A DNA stretch of 64,000 nt, taken from assembly GCA_024036415.1 (NCBI GenBank), contig JAMWET010001218.1, positions 248,001-312,000 of the forward strand, in the 5' to 3' direction. This document shows positions 1-11,861 of the stretch, piece by piece. Numbering within the stretch: position 1 is the first letter of the stretch; every line of letters begins with the position of its first letter. The notes below the pieces were generated by a model, which was not told the origin of the DNA, searched no databases, and saw only the letters and a list, made by a program, of their open reading frames with translations. Made by a program: the position numbers and the translations under genes. The stretch is from Prochilodus magdalenae. Taxonomy: Eukaryota; Chordata; Actinopteri; Characiformes; Prochilodontidae.

Positions 1-129
1 ATATAAGGTCATCCGGTTGTGCATGCTTTCCATTCTGACTGGTGCCGTTGTGTTGATAGCAATCCCTTTGCAGGTGAAGTATGTCTCAGAGAGGAGTTCT
101 AAAGCAATTTGAGCAGTTTGAGAGGGGGA

Positions 130-298
130 TAGTCTTATGGTTTGTTGTTCCACATCACATGTCCAGAAGGCCTGGTATTAATCCACCCCTACCGCACAAT
201 CTGCAAGAACTGTGCGAGAATATTCAAACTGCATGAACTATCACAGGACACCATTGGGAACCTTTACAACTCCATGTTGAGACGTCTGGCCTGTTGTG
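130..298 (+). mobile_element. Tc1/mariner family B fragment, transposase C-terminal end
   Basis: The + strand encodes the degenerate end of a Tc1-type transposase. The reading matches the usual C-terminal motif NIQAAWDGLSQDTIRNLYNSM with substitutions. The same stretch recurs in this window near 3.8, 8.9, 13.2, 37.1, 42.2 and 56.7 kb, so it is an interspersed repeat. It is cut at about 298 by a family-A element and resumes at about 779. No catalytic DDE residues are present, so it is dead. Confidence 0.8.
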
Positions 299-778
299 CT
301 GGCAAATTGGACCAGCCTGGTGGCCAATCTTCATTAATTGCACATTGCACCAGTAAGAGCAGAGTGTGAAGGTTCAGTTAGCAGGTAAGAGCACAGTTCT
401 GCTCAAAATACTGCAATGCACACAACATTATGGGTGACATACCAGAGTTCAAAAGAGGACAGATTGTTGGTGCATGTCTTGCTGGCGCATCTGTGACCAA
501 GACAGCAAGTCTTTGTGATGTATCAAGAGCCACGGTATCCAGGGTAATGTCAGCATACCACCAAGAAGGACCAACCTCCACCAGCATCACGTAGTGACCT
601 GGCCACTATCCTGCAAGAAGAATGGCTTAAAATCCCTCTGACCACTGTGCAGGACGCAGTATATGTCATTCCCAAGACGAACTGACGCTGTATTGGCCGC
701 AAAAGGAGGCCCTACACCATACTAATAAATGATTGTGGTCTAAAACCAGGTGTTTCAGTTTCATTGTCCAAACCCTGT
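299..778 (+). mobile_element. Tc1-like family A element, 5'-truncated and nested in family B
   Basis: This is nearly identical to the elements at 3201 and 15366, but it lacks roughly the first 60 bases, including the left inverted repeat. The right end, with the 'caggtgtttcagtttcattg' signature, is intact and is followed directly by family-B sequence. Homology to family A starts within the words 'aaattggaccagcctgg'. It was therefore inserted into, or recombined with, the family-B copy that flanks it. Confidence 0.75.
430..594 (+). CDS. 54-codon ORF: N-terminal HTH of a Tc1-type transposase
   Basis: The ORF opens MGDIPEFKRGQIVGA and ends STSIT before a TAG stop. It covers the first PAIRED-like helix-turn-helix of Tc1 transposases (LAGASVTKTAS, then VSRATVSRVMSAY). 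The second DNA-binding subdomain and the catalytic domain are absent because the element is internally deleted. This copy has Cys where the other two have Arg in the GA-R-LAGA motif. Expression is unknown. It is best regarded as a relic reading frame, although the same frame and stop are kept in all three copies. Confidence 0.45.
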   Translation: MGDIPEFKRGQIVGACLAGASVTKTASLCDVSRATVSRVMSAYHQEGPTSTSIT

Positions 779-831
779 ACTTCTGTATATGTAGCTTAAT
801 GTAATTCTTTTGATGATGAGTGTATGTTCAG
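779..831 (+). mobile_element. Right end of the interrupted family-B Tc1 copy
   Basis: The sequence resumes at 'cttctgtatatgtagc', which in family B follows the transposase C-terminus. It ends with the family-B inverted-repeat word 'cttttgatgatgagtgta'. Together with 130-298 it frames the family-A insertion. Confidence 0.65.
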
Positions 832-3200
832 CTCATCAGTACTGGGTCAGCTTGGGTCTCTTTTGTGATGATTGACTTTTGTTTTTTCTTTGCGTAGTAG
901 ATTTTGCCAGCTTGCACAGTTTTTCGCTTCTCACTCTCATGCGCGTGCAGGCCTAACAGTTGCATTCGTGCATTCAGAATAGCTCAATCATTCGCAGTCA
1001 CACCATAGATGAAGAGAGAGATGTGTTGCGTTGGTGGAAAGATTTTCAGTGTGATTGCTAAGCTCAGCTCAAAGTGTGTAAGCATTCCTGAAAGCAGCAG
1101 CAGTAGTGGGTAGAGGAACAGTTAATGAGAGAAGGGTACACACTGTTTTCTGCCAGGTACAATCAGCAGTCCCATTAATAAATACTGTTCGTGTAATATT
1201 GGTGTGTACAACACCAGCGCATTCCAGCAACTCCTTAGGATCAAAACACAGTCCTGCAAAGCCATATCTACAACGATCCGTTCCTGTTGGTACATCAAAG
1301 CTTTGTATTTGGTTGTGGTCCACATTAAATGGTACAGCTATAATATCCAGTGGCTTTTCCACCACATGGTAACTCGCCTTTTTGGTTTTTCCAGGTACCT
1401 TGTTCGGTATTACCTCTGTAAGGTTCCAGGTGAGCAGAACCGAAACCGAAGATTACTACTGGTTTGTTGGAGAGAATCTTCTCTTGCAGCCAGTTGTTTA
1501 CCCACAGGTGAGGATGCTGCCTCCGCTGAACAAAATGTACCTCCTTAATGTTTAATGCAGATCCAAAAGAGTATAATATGTCCAGTGGAAAATTATGTAG
1601 CAGCTACCAAAAGGTACCAGAGGTCGAGTTGAGCTGTAGAAAAGTGACTTAACTTCTGCCGTTTAAAGGTAAAGTGGAAATCTTGAATAGGACCACAATT
1701 ATTAAGAAGTCAACATCAGCCCTGTGGGTTCTTGTAGGGTTCACATCATTTAGCACTACTGTTCAGGCCTGGTTGGGTCAGGCTGTTGTCAGGTTTGTCT
1801 GTATGAGTTGAGTTAGGAGTTCAATTTCGTGCCCTGGGGCTTCTGATTCCCTAACGTCGCTAACGGGAATGAGCATTATATTAACAATAGAAATCAAACA
1901 AAGCAAAAACCTTTCAAAGGAAAAATACAGGTGATATCTTCAGGGCATAAAGCTGGCCACACAGTCAGGATTCTGCTGTTCTCAGTGTCTATCCACCCTT
2001 CCCTGTATCATGAAAGTTGTGTTGTTCCAGCTACAGAGCCACGGATGCTCTGCCTGTGTAAAGTCTCCATTTTCCTTCTATATGTCATGCCAAAAAGCAG
2101 GCGTGTGATTGGTTGTTGTGCATTTCAGTCAAATTGTTGTAGTAGTAGGTGGTTCTTGGCCATGTTAAGTAGTGAATGGTACCAGACTCTCCCTGGAGGC
2201 AATGCCAGACTAAGTGGTGGTCTCAGTATTGCGCCCTCTGTTGGCTATCTAGATGCATATGCACATATCTGTGGTTGATTTCTTATCTACTATAGTGCTT
2301 TACATTAAATTATTGCTTTCCATTCTTGTATGTTGAAAACTTGTTTACTGTCATTAATAGTAATTTTCTGGAAGATCAAGAACCTAAACGAGTGCAGTGA
2401 TGAAGAACTGATCCTTTCGTTTAGCGAGCTGTTATTCTTTATCCCTTCGTATGCAGATAACACTTGCCATAAATCAGACACCAGATCTTTCCAGGGTGAG
2501 AAGTAGCTGCTTCTCGAGTTGTCAGCAGTCGCAGCGATGTTCTTTGGTGTTATTATTCAAATCTGTAAAAGTCTGTAACAATTGGTCGCAACGGAAGACA
2601 GGTGTTACCTCGTGGACAGCTTTGATATTATTTCAGACCATATTGTTAACACCACTCAAATACAAATCAAAAAGGGGTGTAATTATAGACAGCTTGAGCG
2701 AGCATAAATTAGAGCCCTGCTTTTTTCTCATGAGAACACAGAATTTGGATGGATGGTTCTGATGATTCCATTCTCTCCTGTGTCTTTTCTGCTGGAATCC
2801 TTTTTCCCCTGCGTCAAGCACGGCCAGATCCCACCGGGTTACGGACCACTCGTCTGGAAGGATGAAAGCTGTCACACACCTTATTCTGCATCCAGCCACC
2901 TTCTTGAACTACTGTGTACACAATACACATCACTAGCTTCCCATTTTTCTCGACAAGACCCAGGCTAGTAGGCCTAATCTCACAGACATCAGTGTGGAGA
3001 GAGGAACTGTGCTTTTCTTCCCACCCACCGAGAGCACAGCCAATTACCCACACACACCCCAGCTACCACACACCACATGCAGACATGCAGAATTACTGAG
3101 CACTCCTGTGTCTAATGTTCAGTGGCTCCACAGCTCTGAATAGAGAAGTATTTAAGTTATTAAACGTAGCGCTGGATTATTTCAGTTCAATATTAATGTA
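832..3200. other. Intergenic stretch, no recognised gene
   Basis: Mixed AT/GC single-copy-looking sequence. The short open frames present lack splice-consistent partners, codon structure or recognisable motifs. No inverted-repeat element could be bounded by eye. Confidence 0.4.
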
Positions 3201-3732
3201 CAGGGGTTGGACAATGAAACTGAAACACCTGTCATTTTAGTGTGGCAGGTCTCATGGCTAAATTGGACCAGCCTGGTGGCCAATCTTCATTAACTGCACA
3301 TTGCACCAGTAAGAGCAGAGTGTGAAGGTTCAGTTAGCAGGTAAGAGCACAGTTCTGCTCAAAATACTGCAATGCACACAACATTATGGGTGACATACCA
3401 GAGTTCAAAAGAGGACAAACTGTTGGTGCACGTCTTGCTGGTGCATCTGTGACCAAGACAGCAAGTCTTTGTGATGTATCAAGTGCCATGGTATCCAGGG
3501 TAATGTCAGCATACCACCAAGAAGGACGAACCTCCACCAGCATCACGTAGTGACCTGGCCACTATCCTGCAAGAAGAATGGCTTAAACTCCCTCTGACCA
3601 CTGTGCAGGACTTGTATATGTCATTCCCAAGACGAACTAACGCTGTATTGGCCACAAAAGGAGGCTCTACACCATACTAATAAATGATTGTGGTCCAAAA
3701 CCAGGTGTTTCAGTTTCATTGTCCAACCTCTG
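3201..3732 (+). mobile_element. Complete Tc1-like family A element (532 bp, TA target duplication)
   Basis: It begins 'caggggttggacaatgaaac' and ends with the inverted counterpart 'gtttcattgtccaacctctg'. A TA dinucleotide lies directly on each side (3199-3200 and 3733-3734), as expected for Tc1/mariner insertion. At 532 bp it is far shorter than an autonomous Tc1 element (about 1.2-1.6 kb), so it is internally deleted and would need transposase in trans. It is highly similar to the element at 15366. Confidence 0.88.
3386..3550 (+). CDS. 54-codon HTH ORF in family A element
   Basis: Same length, start and TAG stop as the frame at 430, with a few substitutions (for example TVGARLAGASV and VSSAMVSRV). 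It would encode only the first helix-turn-helix of a Tc1 transposase. The recognition helix has lost the Arg-Ala-Thr triplet seen in the other copies, which suggests drift. Confidence 0.4.
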   Translation: MGDIPEFKRGQTVGARLAGASVTKTASLCDVSSAMVSRVMSAYHQEGRTSTSIT

Positions 3733-3804
3733 TATATCAGAGTATCCTGATATCAGGTGACATTTAAGTAAGCATGAGTAAAGACCCTAAAAACCTAGAT
3801 CTGT

Positions 3805-4165
3805 GTTTGAGTATAGGCATGGAGTTGTAGAGGTTCCTAATGGTGTCCTGTGATAATCCATCCCATGCAGCTGGAATATTCTAAACACAATTCCTGCAGA
3901 TTTTGTGGTGGGGGTGAAGGTAGAGTGACACCAGGTCTTCATGATGTGTGACACGTGACAACTGACCACGGTGCCTCCACACATGGATTCGTTGGTCGTC
4001 TCCACCAGGACCAAAGCGGGACTCATCACTGAAGATGACCTGCTGCCATTCTGAGTCACTCCATGACAGTCTGGAAACCCACGGTTTTAGTTGTGTATGA
4101 GTGGTGGAGCAGGCTTGACTACTAGACAGAAAGCTGTGCTCATTAGCCACACCCACCCAGTTGTC
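3805..4165 (-). mobile_element. Family-B Tc1 fragment, transposase remnant
   Basis: On the - strand this reads as parts of the Tc1 catalytic domain, including VIFSDESRFGPGGDDQRIHVWR, which holds the second-Asp region, and then the C-terminal FQLHGMDYHRTPLGT segment. Frameshifts separate the pieces. No intact inverted repeat is visible at either end. Confidence 0.8.
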
Positions 4166-5290
4166 ACATGGGTCTGATCAACATTTATACTTGATCTTTT
4201 TTACATTTGATATTTTCATCTTATATTCGTATATTTTTTATTTAAGCTTTGCTGGATACAATATAACACTCGCGTTACACAATGCTAAACGGATGGAAAT
4301 GTAAACCAGTTGAAATCCAGATTTACAGAAATGTAACTATACCAAAATATACCATGTGTCTGACTGCCATCTCTGCTTATAAAGAGACGTCAAATCAAGA
4401 AGAATAATTCCAGCAGTCATATTTTAATGAGGTAATTTACATACTAAAGCCCAACCAATGTACAGTTATATATTTTAAAATATGAATCATATAAACATTC
4501 ATTAGGCATCTAATTAGGTATTTATACACAGCACATTCTAACAGCTACCCCTGTGCTAGTGAGAAATGAGACAGTTGACTGTAACAAGTCTGGCACACTC
4601 TCTGCACCAGCCTCTTTCATGATTAACTTCAATATGCAACACATAAATGCAAAATTACAGTATGAATACTGTATATCATCACTTTCTCCACTTTTGCTTT
4701 TTTTTAACATATTATATTTTTTAACATGAAAACACCAGCTGCCATTTACACTTTGAATGTAATGACAAACAGAGCAAGAGAACAAATGAGTAAAGCTGTG
4801 CCACATTAACAGTGCATATATTACATTACAGTTCAGTTGAAGCATGCCCTAAGACAGCAGGTACACCTTTTCTGTACACGACAAAAAAAGCTTAGTCAGT
4901 AAAAGCTGCGTGTTCACAAACCACAAGCATCCGTTGTGTGTGCATCAGCAAACTTGAGGATGTCAGTAAGTATGAAACAAGTCTTTACAGAACTTAGGCT
5001 AATCAAATCTTCCTGAGATTTAGGATAAAGGTCTGCAAAAGTGATACAACACTTTTGAATAAACTTGGGACTATTACTCACTATAATATTTGCTAATTTT
5101 TGTTAAACGGAGTTGATTTTTACTGCTTTAAAATGGAGGTTGTTGTGTAGCGGAAGAATATGTTGACTGTATGTGTTGGATTTCGCTTGTGGCAAAGGCG
5201 AAGTTCTATACTTGGCAAAGGAAGTGACTAAAATACCTGAGCTTTGTCATTTTGGAGGGGTGTCCACATCATATAGTGTTTGTATAGCTA
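4166..5290. other. AT-rich intergenic sequence
   Basis: No gene, RNA or bounded repeat is recognised here. The composition is AT-rich with scattered poly-T runs, and the open frames are short and unsupported. Confidence 0.35.
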
Positions 5291-5880
5291 TAGTGCCCTC
5301 CAAAAATATTGGCACTCCTGTTAAACATTACCAAAACATTCTTTATAGCTTATTTACAACTATTTTTGTATGTCTATTCTATTACTTTATTTGAAGTACA
5401 ATTACTGAAAAAATCATGAAATCCTATTATGACATAATAAATATGTTCTTATAATTTTAAATCCATGTGTTCCACATTTTTGGAACCCCTTCATACTTTC
5501 TGTAGCCTTTTTTGCAACAATAGCAGCACAGAGTCATCTCTTTTAATGCTTGAAGAGGCTGGAAAGCACAAGGGAAGCCATCTGAGACCAGTCCAAGGTC
5601 CACACATGTCTATTCTCCTTTCTAGCTCATTCCACAGTTTTTCCAATGGATGACCATACCTTGATTCTGGAATATCCAAACTCTCCTGGACTTTTGGAAG
5701 ATGAACTGTCTCCATGGCTTTCTTGTTGTGTACGGCAAATCCACCTCTGGTGCTTGTTTGCCAGAGAGCTCAATTTTAGCCTTAACCAACCATAGAACAC
5801 AGCTCCAGTGACAGAAGCACCTAGCAAACTCTAAGGGCTTAAATTTATTGGTCCATGATGGCAAAGAATTTCATCTGGCA
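5291..5880 (-). mobile_element. Third Tc1-like family, one-ended fragment
   Basis: The left end carries 'tagtgccctccaaaaatatt', followed by 'ggcac', a terminal inverted repeat typical of fish Tc1-like elements. The interior (5460-5860) looks like decayed noncoding or transposase-derived sequence in which no frame stays open. The matching right inverted repeat was not found, so the copy is truncated. A short AT dinucleotide tract follows at about 5905-5935. Confidence 0.55.
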
Positions 5881-6204
5881 ACCCTCCCAAACAGCCTGAC
5901 CTTAAGATATATATATATATGTATATATATAGTGCAACACAACAACCTTTTATACCTCAATACTGTATTCTCTGTTTTTCTCATAGTGATGGGTGACCAA
6001 GGAAATGAAGCAGGAAGTTGTGGTAGACCGTTTAAGTGTTCCTAATAACTTGGGTAAAACATTTTTTTTAGATTATTATATATTACTTCAGTTAGATTTC
6101 ACTCATAAGAATGTACAGGAAGCCAAAAACTGTGGCACACATCGATTTGAGAAGGGTTTTTTTTCATTTACAGTACTGTGAATACATATTTTGCTAATTT
6201 GCCC

Positions 6205-7220
6205 CATTTAAATGTTTCAGATCATTATAAAACTAATTTTAATATATACAAAATGCAACATAAATAAGCACAACATGCAGCTTTTAAATAATCATGTCAT
6301 GTATTGATGATAGAGATTCATTCAAAACCCATATCACTCATGTGAAAAAGTAACTGGCCCCCCGGTTGTGCCACCACTGGCAGTAGCACACAGCATCTTA
6401 ATAAAATTTAGCTCAGGACTTTCAGCTTTTTAGAAAATGGACTTGCTTGTGTGCCTCAGATCGTTGTCTTGCTGCATAACTCAACTGTACTTAAGCTTTA
6501 GGTCACAAACTGACAGCTCAACTTTGTCCTTTGGGATTTTCTAGAGAAGAAAAAAAGAGAAGAATTCATGGTTCTATCAGTTTTGACAAGTTATCCAGGT
6601 CCTGCAGAAGCAAAGCAGCCCTGGCCATCACGCTACCACCACCATGTTTCACTGTTGGTATGATGTTCTCATGGAGTTGGCTTTATGACAGATAAAGTCC
6701 TGAGTTATCCAAAAAGCTCCACCTTTGACTGACCAGTCCTCAGAACATTATCCCAAACACCTTGAGGGTCTTATAAATGTTTTTGCCAATTGCTTGGCCT
6801 TTCAGCTCTTTTGGGTCAGCAGTGGTTCCCCCCCAAAAAAACTCTCCCAAAAAATACCATTTTTGCCCCGGGTCTGTCTCCGTCTGGAATTACATTGACA
6901 TGTACATTGACCTTAACTGAAGCAGATGAGGCCTGAAATTCTTTTGAAGTTTGTCTGGGCTTTTTATGGCCTCCTGAATGAGTTGTTGATGCACTGTTGG
7001 TGATTATTATGATAGGACGGCAGCAGTAACCATGCCTTGGTGTGGCTAGTGAAACTAAACCCTGACATGATAGTCAGCTGAGATTAGTTAAACTGGTTGT
7101 TCAGATGGAGCTGGTGGGGATCAACAGCATGTTTCCTTCAGTAAATGAAAGCATGTTGTGCTTATTGGGTTCTTTGTCTAAATTTAAAGCAGTTTTAATG
7201 ATCTGAAACTTTTAAAAATG
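6205..7220. mobile_element. About 1-kb DNA element with terminal inverted repeats
   Basis: The left end (6205-6234) reads 'catttaaatgtttcagatca' then 'ttataaaact'. The right end (7191-7220) is its imperfect inverse, 'atgatctgaaac' flanked by A/T runs. The interior contains the phrase 'accaccaccatgtttcactg' and neighbouring words that I recall as a frequent teleost interspersed repeat. There is no intact ORF, and I cannot name the superfamily. Confidence 0.6.
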
Positions 7221-8810
7221 TCAAACCTGCACCGTAAGTTTCTTCTTTCAACCACTGTACTTCAAAGAACGATGGATCAGAAAAGGATAAGCTATCAAGA
7301 ATACCGTTTTACAGCCCATTTTGTGCATGTTTGCCAGGGATGTGAACATTTGCAGAGGGCACTGTCTGCTAAAGACCCTACCACTCTACCCGCTACCCTA
7401 TTCATACTACTCACTTCATGTAAACTCGTGTCTGGCTTAAGACTAGTCAAGCAAAATCACAGACATGCACGTGTGGTGAAGCTTTGCTTTCCTTCTTTCT
7501 TTCGTCCAACTGCTCCGCCATTGAACATGACGATGTAAAAAAACCCTCTCCCTGCCGCCTTCCTCAACCCAAAACACAAATTCAGACATGAATAAAACAG
7601 AGGCTTTAAACCTCGCCGTCAGTTTCCGTGATGAAAGGCAGGAGCTAGCCGAGGCCTGTCAGGAGCGCTGCCTTATCGCCTCCTGTGCCTCTGTCTCTCT
7701 CTTGCTCTCACGCTCTCTCTCTCCCTTTCCCGCGAACCACGCCGCTGTCCTTTCTTCTGACGAGCAGCGGGAGAGAGTAGGAAGTGAGGGACGCTGAGTT
7801 GTTTTTTTTTTTTTACAGGGCGAATCGGAAGGTGCTAAAACTCAGATTGAGATGAAGGCTGTTTTCTTGGGAGGCAGGCAGACAGACAGGCACCACGGCT
7901 CACTACAGCGCATGTATGTGTTTTCTCTGTTCGTCTTATCGTTAATGGCTAAATGCTGATTAACTTCAAAAGAGCGTTCTCTTTGAATAGTACGTGGCTG
8001 GTGTTTTCCAATTAATTCTTCTTAATTAATCACACCAGCCGAGGATCTCCAAGCTTTGTGCTTGTGTTGATAATTGCTTGTTTTGAAATGGGTAGTCTGT
8101 CAAGAGTTCTGTCCTCAAGCATGAAGCAGGCACACTTCAAAGGGGTCTCTCTCTCTCACTCTTTCTCCCCTTCTTTTACTCCTCTCTCTCTCTCACTCTC
8201 ACTCTCTCCCTTTGGCCGAAGTGTTTGCACACTTTGCATTAGGGCTGCGAAAAGAAAAAAAGCACCCATGCAGCTGCGTAGGCTGACTTTTGAAAAAGAG
8301 GCCTGTTAGGGTCGAAGGTCAAGCTCCTTGAACTGTAATGTCATCCCCCCACTACTTTGTATTGTAGTCCCCATCCCTTAGGCTTCATTGAGGGAAAGGG
8401 CAACACAAACACTGGCGTAAATCAGCCACAGTCATATGACGCGGCTAGTGTGGGAGGCTTCCTTTAATAACGCTTGAGCTTCGTGCTGACCTTTACACAC
8501 TCAGACTCACAGTGTACATACGCAGGCCTGCCTCTCAGTGTGGCATAAACCTTTAATAATGATGCTATGTTGTGCTGCGTACTGTTTTTTTCATAAATGT
8601 ATAAAAAGCAACAAAACAATGACACTGAATGCAGATATATCAAATATAATACATGGTATTAAACAGGGAGCTTCTCTTATACAGGAAATATGTATATACA
8701 CTCATTATATACACTCGGAAGGAAGTGTGAGATTGCAGTGCTATTGGAAAGGAAGATAAAGGTTAACAGGAAGAATAAATGTTAAAAATATTTGTTGAGC
8801 TACACATACA
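7221..8810. other. Gene-less stretch with CT-rich and locally GC-rich segments
   Basis: The part at 7560-7800 is relatively CpG-containing ('tttcccgcgaaccacgccgc'). TC-rich runs lie at 7690-7730 and 8143-8215. No splice-supported exon is recognised. It could be regulatory or a 5'UTR exon of a gene outside the window, but nothing here proves either. Confidence 0.3.
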
Positions 8811-9335
8811 GTAGTAGTGTCTCTCTGTATGGCGTCGGGCCTTGCTCGGCCACCATGCTTGCTAATACAACATGCCAGAAGTCTCAGCATGGAGTTGTAG
8901 AGGTTACTAATGGTGTCCTGTGGTGATACATCCCAGGTAGCTTAAATATTCTCACACAGTTCCTACAGATTTTGCAGCATGGGTGGAAGGGGAGTGACAC
9001 CAGGCCTTCTGTACGCGTGACAGCAAAACGTTCATCTTAGCGGTGACCACGGTGACTCGTCACTGAAGACGGGCAGTCTTAGTATTGGTCTGTGTGCATG
9101 TAGTCCTGAGTTGTGCAACCATCTGCTAATGGTGCTGACACTAACAGACATCACTGCTTGCTGTTAGTCAGGTAAAGAGATAAGGCCTGTCTTTGTTTAC
9201 ATCACATGCGCATCCGAGCGTGAAACTTAAATCATTTGCAAGCTTTACGATGTTAAACTTACTCACCAAGTTTCATTCATATCAGTTGATTCCTTCTGGG
9301 TGCAACTATTTGTGCAACTATTTTTTTGATGAATG
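8811..9335 (-). mobile_element. Family-B Tc1 copy, degenerate
   Basis: It starts with the family-B words 'acatacagtagtagtgtctc', contains the inverted transposase C-terminus ('atggagttgtagaggttact') and ends with the 'ccttctgggtgcaactattt' inverted-repeat region. Relative to the copy at 56536 the catalytic part is largely deleted. Confidence 0.75.
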
Positions 9336-9462
9336 GATATTAAAGCTGGTGAGAAAACATCTTGACGCTATGGATAGGATGTGTATCTGCCAAAATGAAA
9401 AAAAAAAACAAAGATGAAGATTTGCAACACAGACAAAGAAGCTTCCAGTGTTTTCAGAACAA

Positions 9463-9620
9463 CAGGCTTACCAAGCCAGAGTCTAGCCCTTAACATAACT
9501 GAATGTGTTTGGGATTATTTGGATTGTGAGAGGGAGAAAATTCAACCAACTTCTAAGACTGAACTTCTGCCTGCAGATTTCTTTGAAAACCTGTAAGCAA
9601 GTCTCCTGAATAAATGAGCA
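9463..9620 (+). mobile_element. Tc1 transposase C-terminal scrap
   Basis: The + frame reads PSQSLALNITECVWDYLDCE, a mutated form of the Tc1 catalytic motif PSQSPDLNPIENLWDYLDRE that contains the third acidic residue, then a short Lys/Pro-rich tail. Only about 50 codons remain and neither end of an element is visible. Confidence 0.65.
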
Positions 9621-9739
9621 AAGTAATAAAGATAAAACACGTAAAGCTCTAAATAGTAAAATAATCATATATTTATTTGTGTTTGTTTATTTGTTTTCCT
9701 AAAGCTCAACAATAAAGAACTTATATATAAAGGCCACTT

Positions 9740-10240
9740 TGAAAGGAAATGAAACATACAGACAAGTCACATGTCACAGCAGCACGTGTAGCTCATGAAG
9801 GAAGTCACATTTTTGGGCCCAATCTTTCATGTCGAAGGCTCTTTAACCGATTTAAGCGTGAATCCGGCCTTGCACAACCATACATACTAATTGTCTTCCC
9901 TGGGACGGATGCGATCTTCCAGCAAGACAATGCGACATGTCTGACACTGGTTAGAAGGCCATGACCAAGACTTCCAAGTACTAGCCTGGCCCCCTTACTT
10001 TCCTTAGACTTGAAGTCAACAGAGCATTTGTAGGACCACCTCGATGATCGTGCTTGCTCTATGGATCCGCCCCACATACCCTCCAGCAGCTGTGGGATGC
10101 TTCAGTCAGCATGGCTCCTGTTACCTGTGGCAACCTACCAGGACTTTACTGAGTCAATCCCAGTCTGTGTTGCACACAGTGGTTACACTGGAAATTAGCT
10201 GGTGGTCATAATAATGTGACTTGATTCTGTAAACATGGGT
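9740..10240 (+). mobile_element. Degenerate Tc1-like element of another family
   Basis: The + strand keeps FQQDNATCLT, the Tc1 FQQDNARPHTA catalytic box, followed after frameshifts by a decayed 'SPDLNPIEH'-like segment. It closes with 'ggtggtcataataatgtgac', a typical Tc1 terminal word. Several stops and shifts make it a dead copy. Confidence 0.65.
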
Positions 10241-10906
10241 ATAATGCTCATCTTTGGCTAACAAAATTATTTGTCTATTTTAAATAAAAGGACAAAATAA
10301 AAGCTGGTATAATGTTTTTATTGCTCATATCCATCTACAGTGTAAACCCTTTGCATACATATCTGTGTATACAGTGTATTAAGAAGAGTTCTGGCATGTG
10401 CCAGAGGAAGAGTGTAACTGATTTAGGGCTTTTACAGCACACTGAATCTTTTGCTAAATAATGCTAATCTAAACGGATCTTGTGTCCTCAGATATTTACA
10501 CCACGGTGAGGAGTAGAGCTGAAATGAACGTTGTGCAGGGTTTTCTTTATCTGTGCAGTTTAAAGGACACTGTGAGCAGCTCTGGGCATTTTGCTCCAGC
10601 AGGGTCAGGAGTGAAGCTCAGCTTTAGCTGTTTGTAGCAGAGAGACCTGCTCAGGGTGGGATTAATCAGTCAGCTCTTTAACTCTCACTTCCACTGCGCT
10701 CCTGCTCCTGCTGCACACACCCAGCGCCACGCTCTGTCTAATAAGATTACACATGCAAACACACACACACAGAAGCGCATGTACACCCACGCTGGCAGAT
10801 ACACACGCTCCGGCAGTGTGACAGGCTGGGGATTAAACATGATCAAGTTTACTCGTTCCGTTTATACCACCAGCCTTACAGAAGGAAAACTAACACTGAT
10901 GACCCT

Positions 10907-10912
<6 letters not shown>

Positions 10913-10960
<48 letters not shown>
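10913..10960. repeat. (GA)n microsatellite opening a purine-rich block
   Basis: A nearly pure GA tract of about 24 units. It is followed, to about 11640, by purine-rich DNA made of degenerate GAGA/GACA/GATA words. The purine bias leaves long open frames on both strands that encode only Arg/Glu or Ser/Leu repeats. Confidence 0.9.
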
Positions 10961-10966
<6 letters not shown>

Positions 10967-11640
10967 CAGAGAGAAGCAGAGAGAGAGAGACAAAGAAGAA
11001 AGCAAGAGATGGATAGATAGAGACACAGAGAGAGAGAAAGATGAGAAAGAGAGATACACACAGGGAAAAAGGCAGAAAGAGAGAGAGAGACAGACATGAG
11101 ATTGATTAAATGAGACAGACAGTGAGTAAAAGAAAGAGACAGAGACACAGAGAGAAGTAGAGAAATAAAAAGACAGAGGGAGTTAGGTAGATAGAAACGG
11201 AGAGATAGACAAGAGAGAAACAAGAAAGGCGAGAGAGATAGAAAGAGACGAGAGACTAGAGAGATACACAAAGAGAAAAAAAGAGACTGACAGACAGAGA
11301 TGGATTAAAAGAGATAGACAGAGGGAGAGAAAGAACAAATGTAGAAATAAAAGAGAAATTAAAAAAATAATAAGCTTGTGCAATGAGAGAGAGAGAAAGA
11401 AAGAGAGAAAGAGGCTATAAAAGAAAGAGAATGAAAGAGATAGACAGATATACACAGAAAGTAATACATAAACACAGAGAAAGACAGAAAGAAAGAGAAT
11501 AAGAGAGAAAGGAGAAAAGTGTGAGAGAGAATATACATAGAAATGAAAGATATTTAAAACACATTTAAATGCATCTGTAGTGAGAGAGAAACAAACAGAG
11601 AGGAAAAATAGAATGTTACTGATACATTTCATCCACTTAT
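10961..11640. repeat. Degenerate purine-rich (GA/GACA/GATA) satellite
   Basis: About 680 bases of almost uninterrupted A/G on the + strand with imperfect GAGA, AGACAG and AAAGAGA words. No unit larger than 2-4 bases is regular. It lies between two pure GA tracts and looks like an aged microsatellite expansion. It contains no gene. Confidence 0.8.
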
Positions 11641-11647
11641 CTTTAAG

Positions 11648-11648
<1 letters not shown>

Positions 11649-11694
<46 letters not shown>
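11649..11694. repeat. (GA)n microsatellite
   Basis: A GA dinucleotide tract of about 23 units immediately upstream of the minisatellite. Confidence 0.9.
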
Positions 11695-11701
<7 letters not shown>

Positions 11702-11861
11702 AGGAGAGAGAGACCCAAGGAATACATGTAAAACAAGAAAAACAGAGAGAAACTAGGCAGAGAGAGGGCCAGAGTAAACATGACAGGTAGAGAGAAAAGA
11801 AGGGGAAGAGATAGACGACACAGAAGAGAAGGGAGCTGTACGCCCTTATGTAGAAAAAGAC

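Noticed and set aside
2451..3099. Overlapping open frames on both strands near 2.5-3.1 kb
   Set aside because: No recognisable protein features, no splice-consistent extension and mutually overlapping frames. Probably chance.
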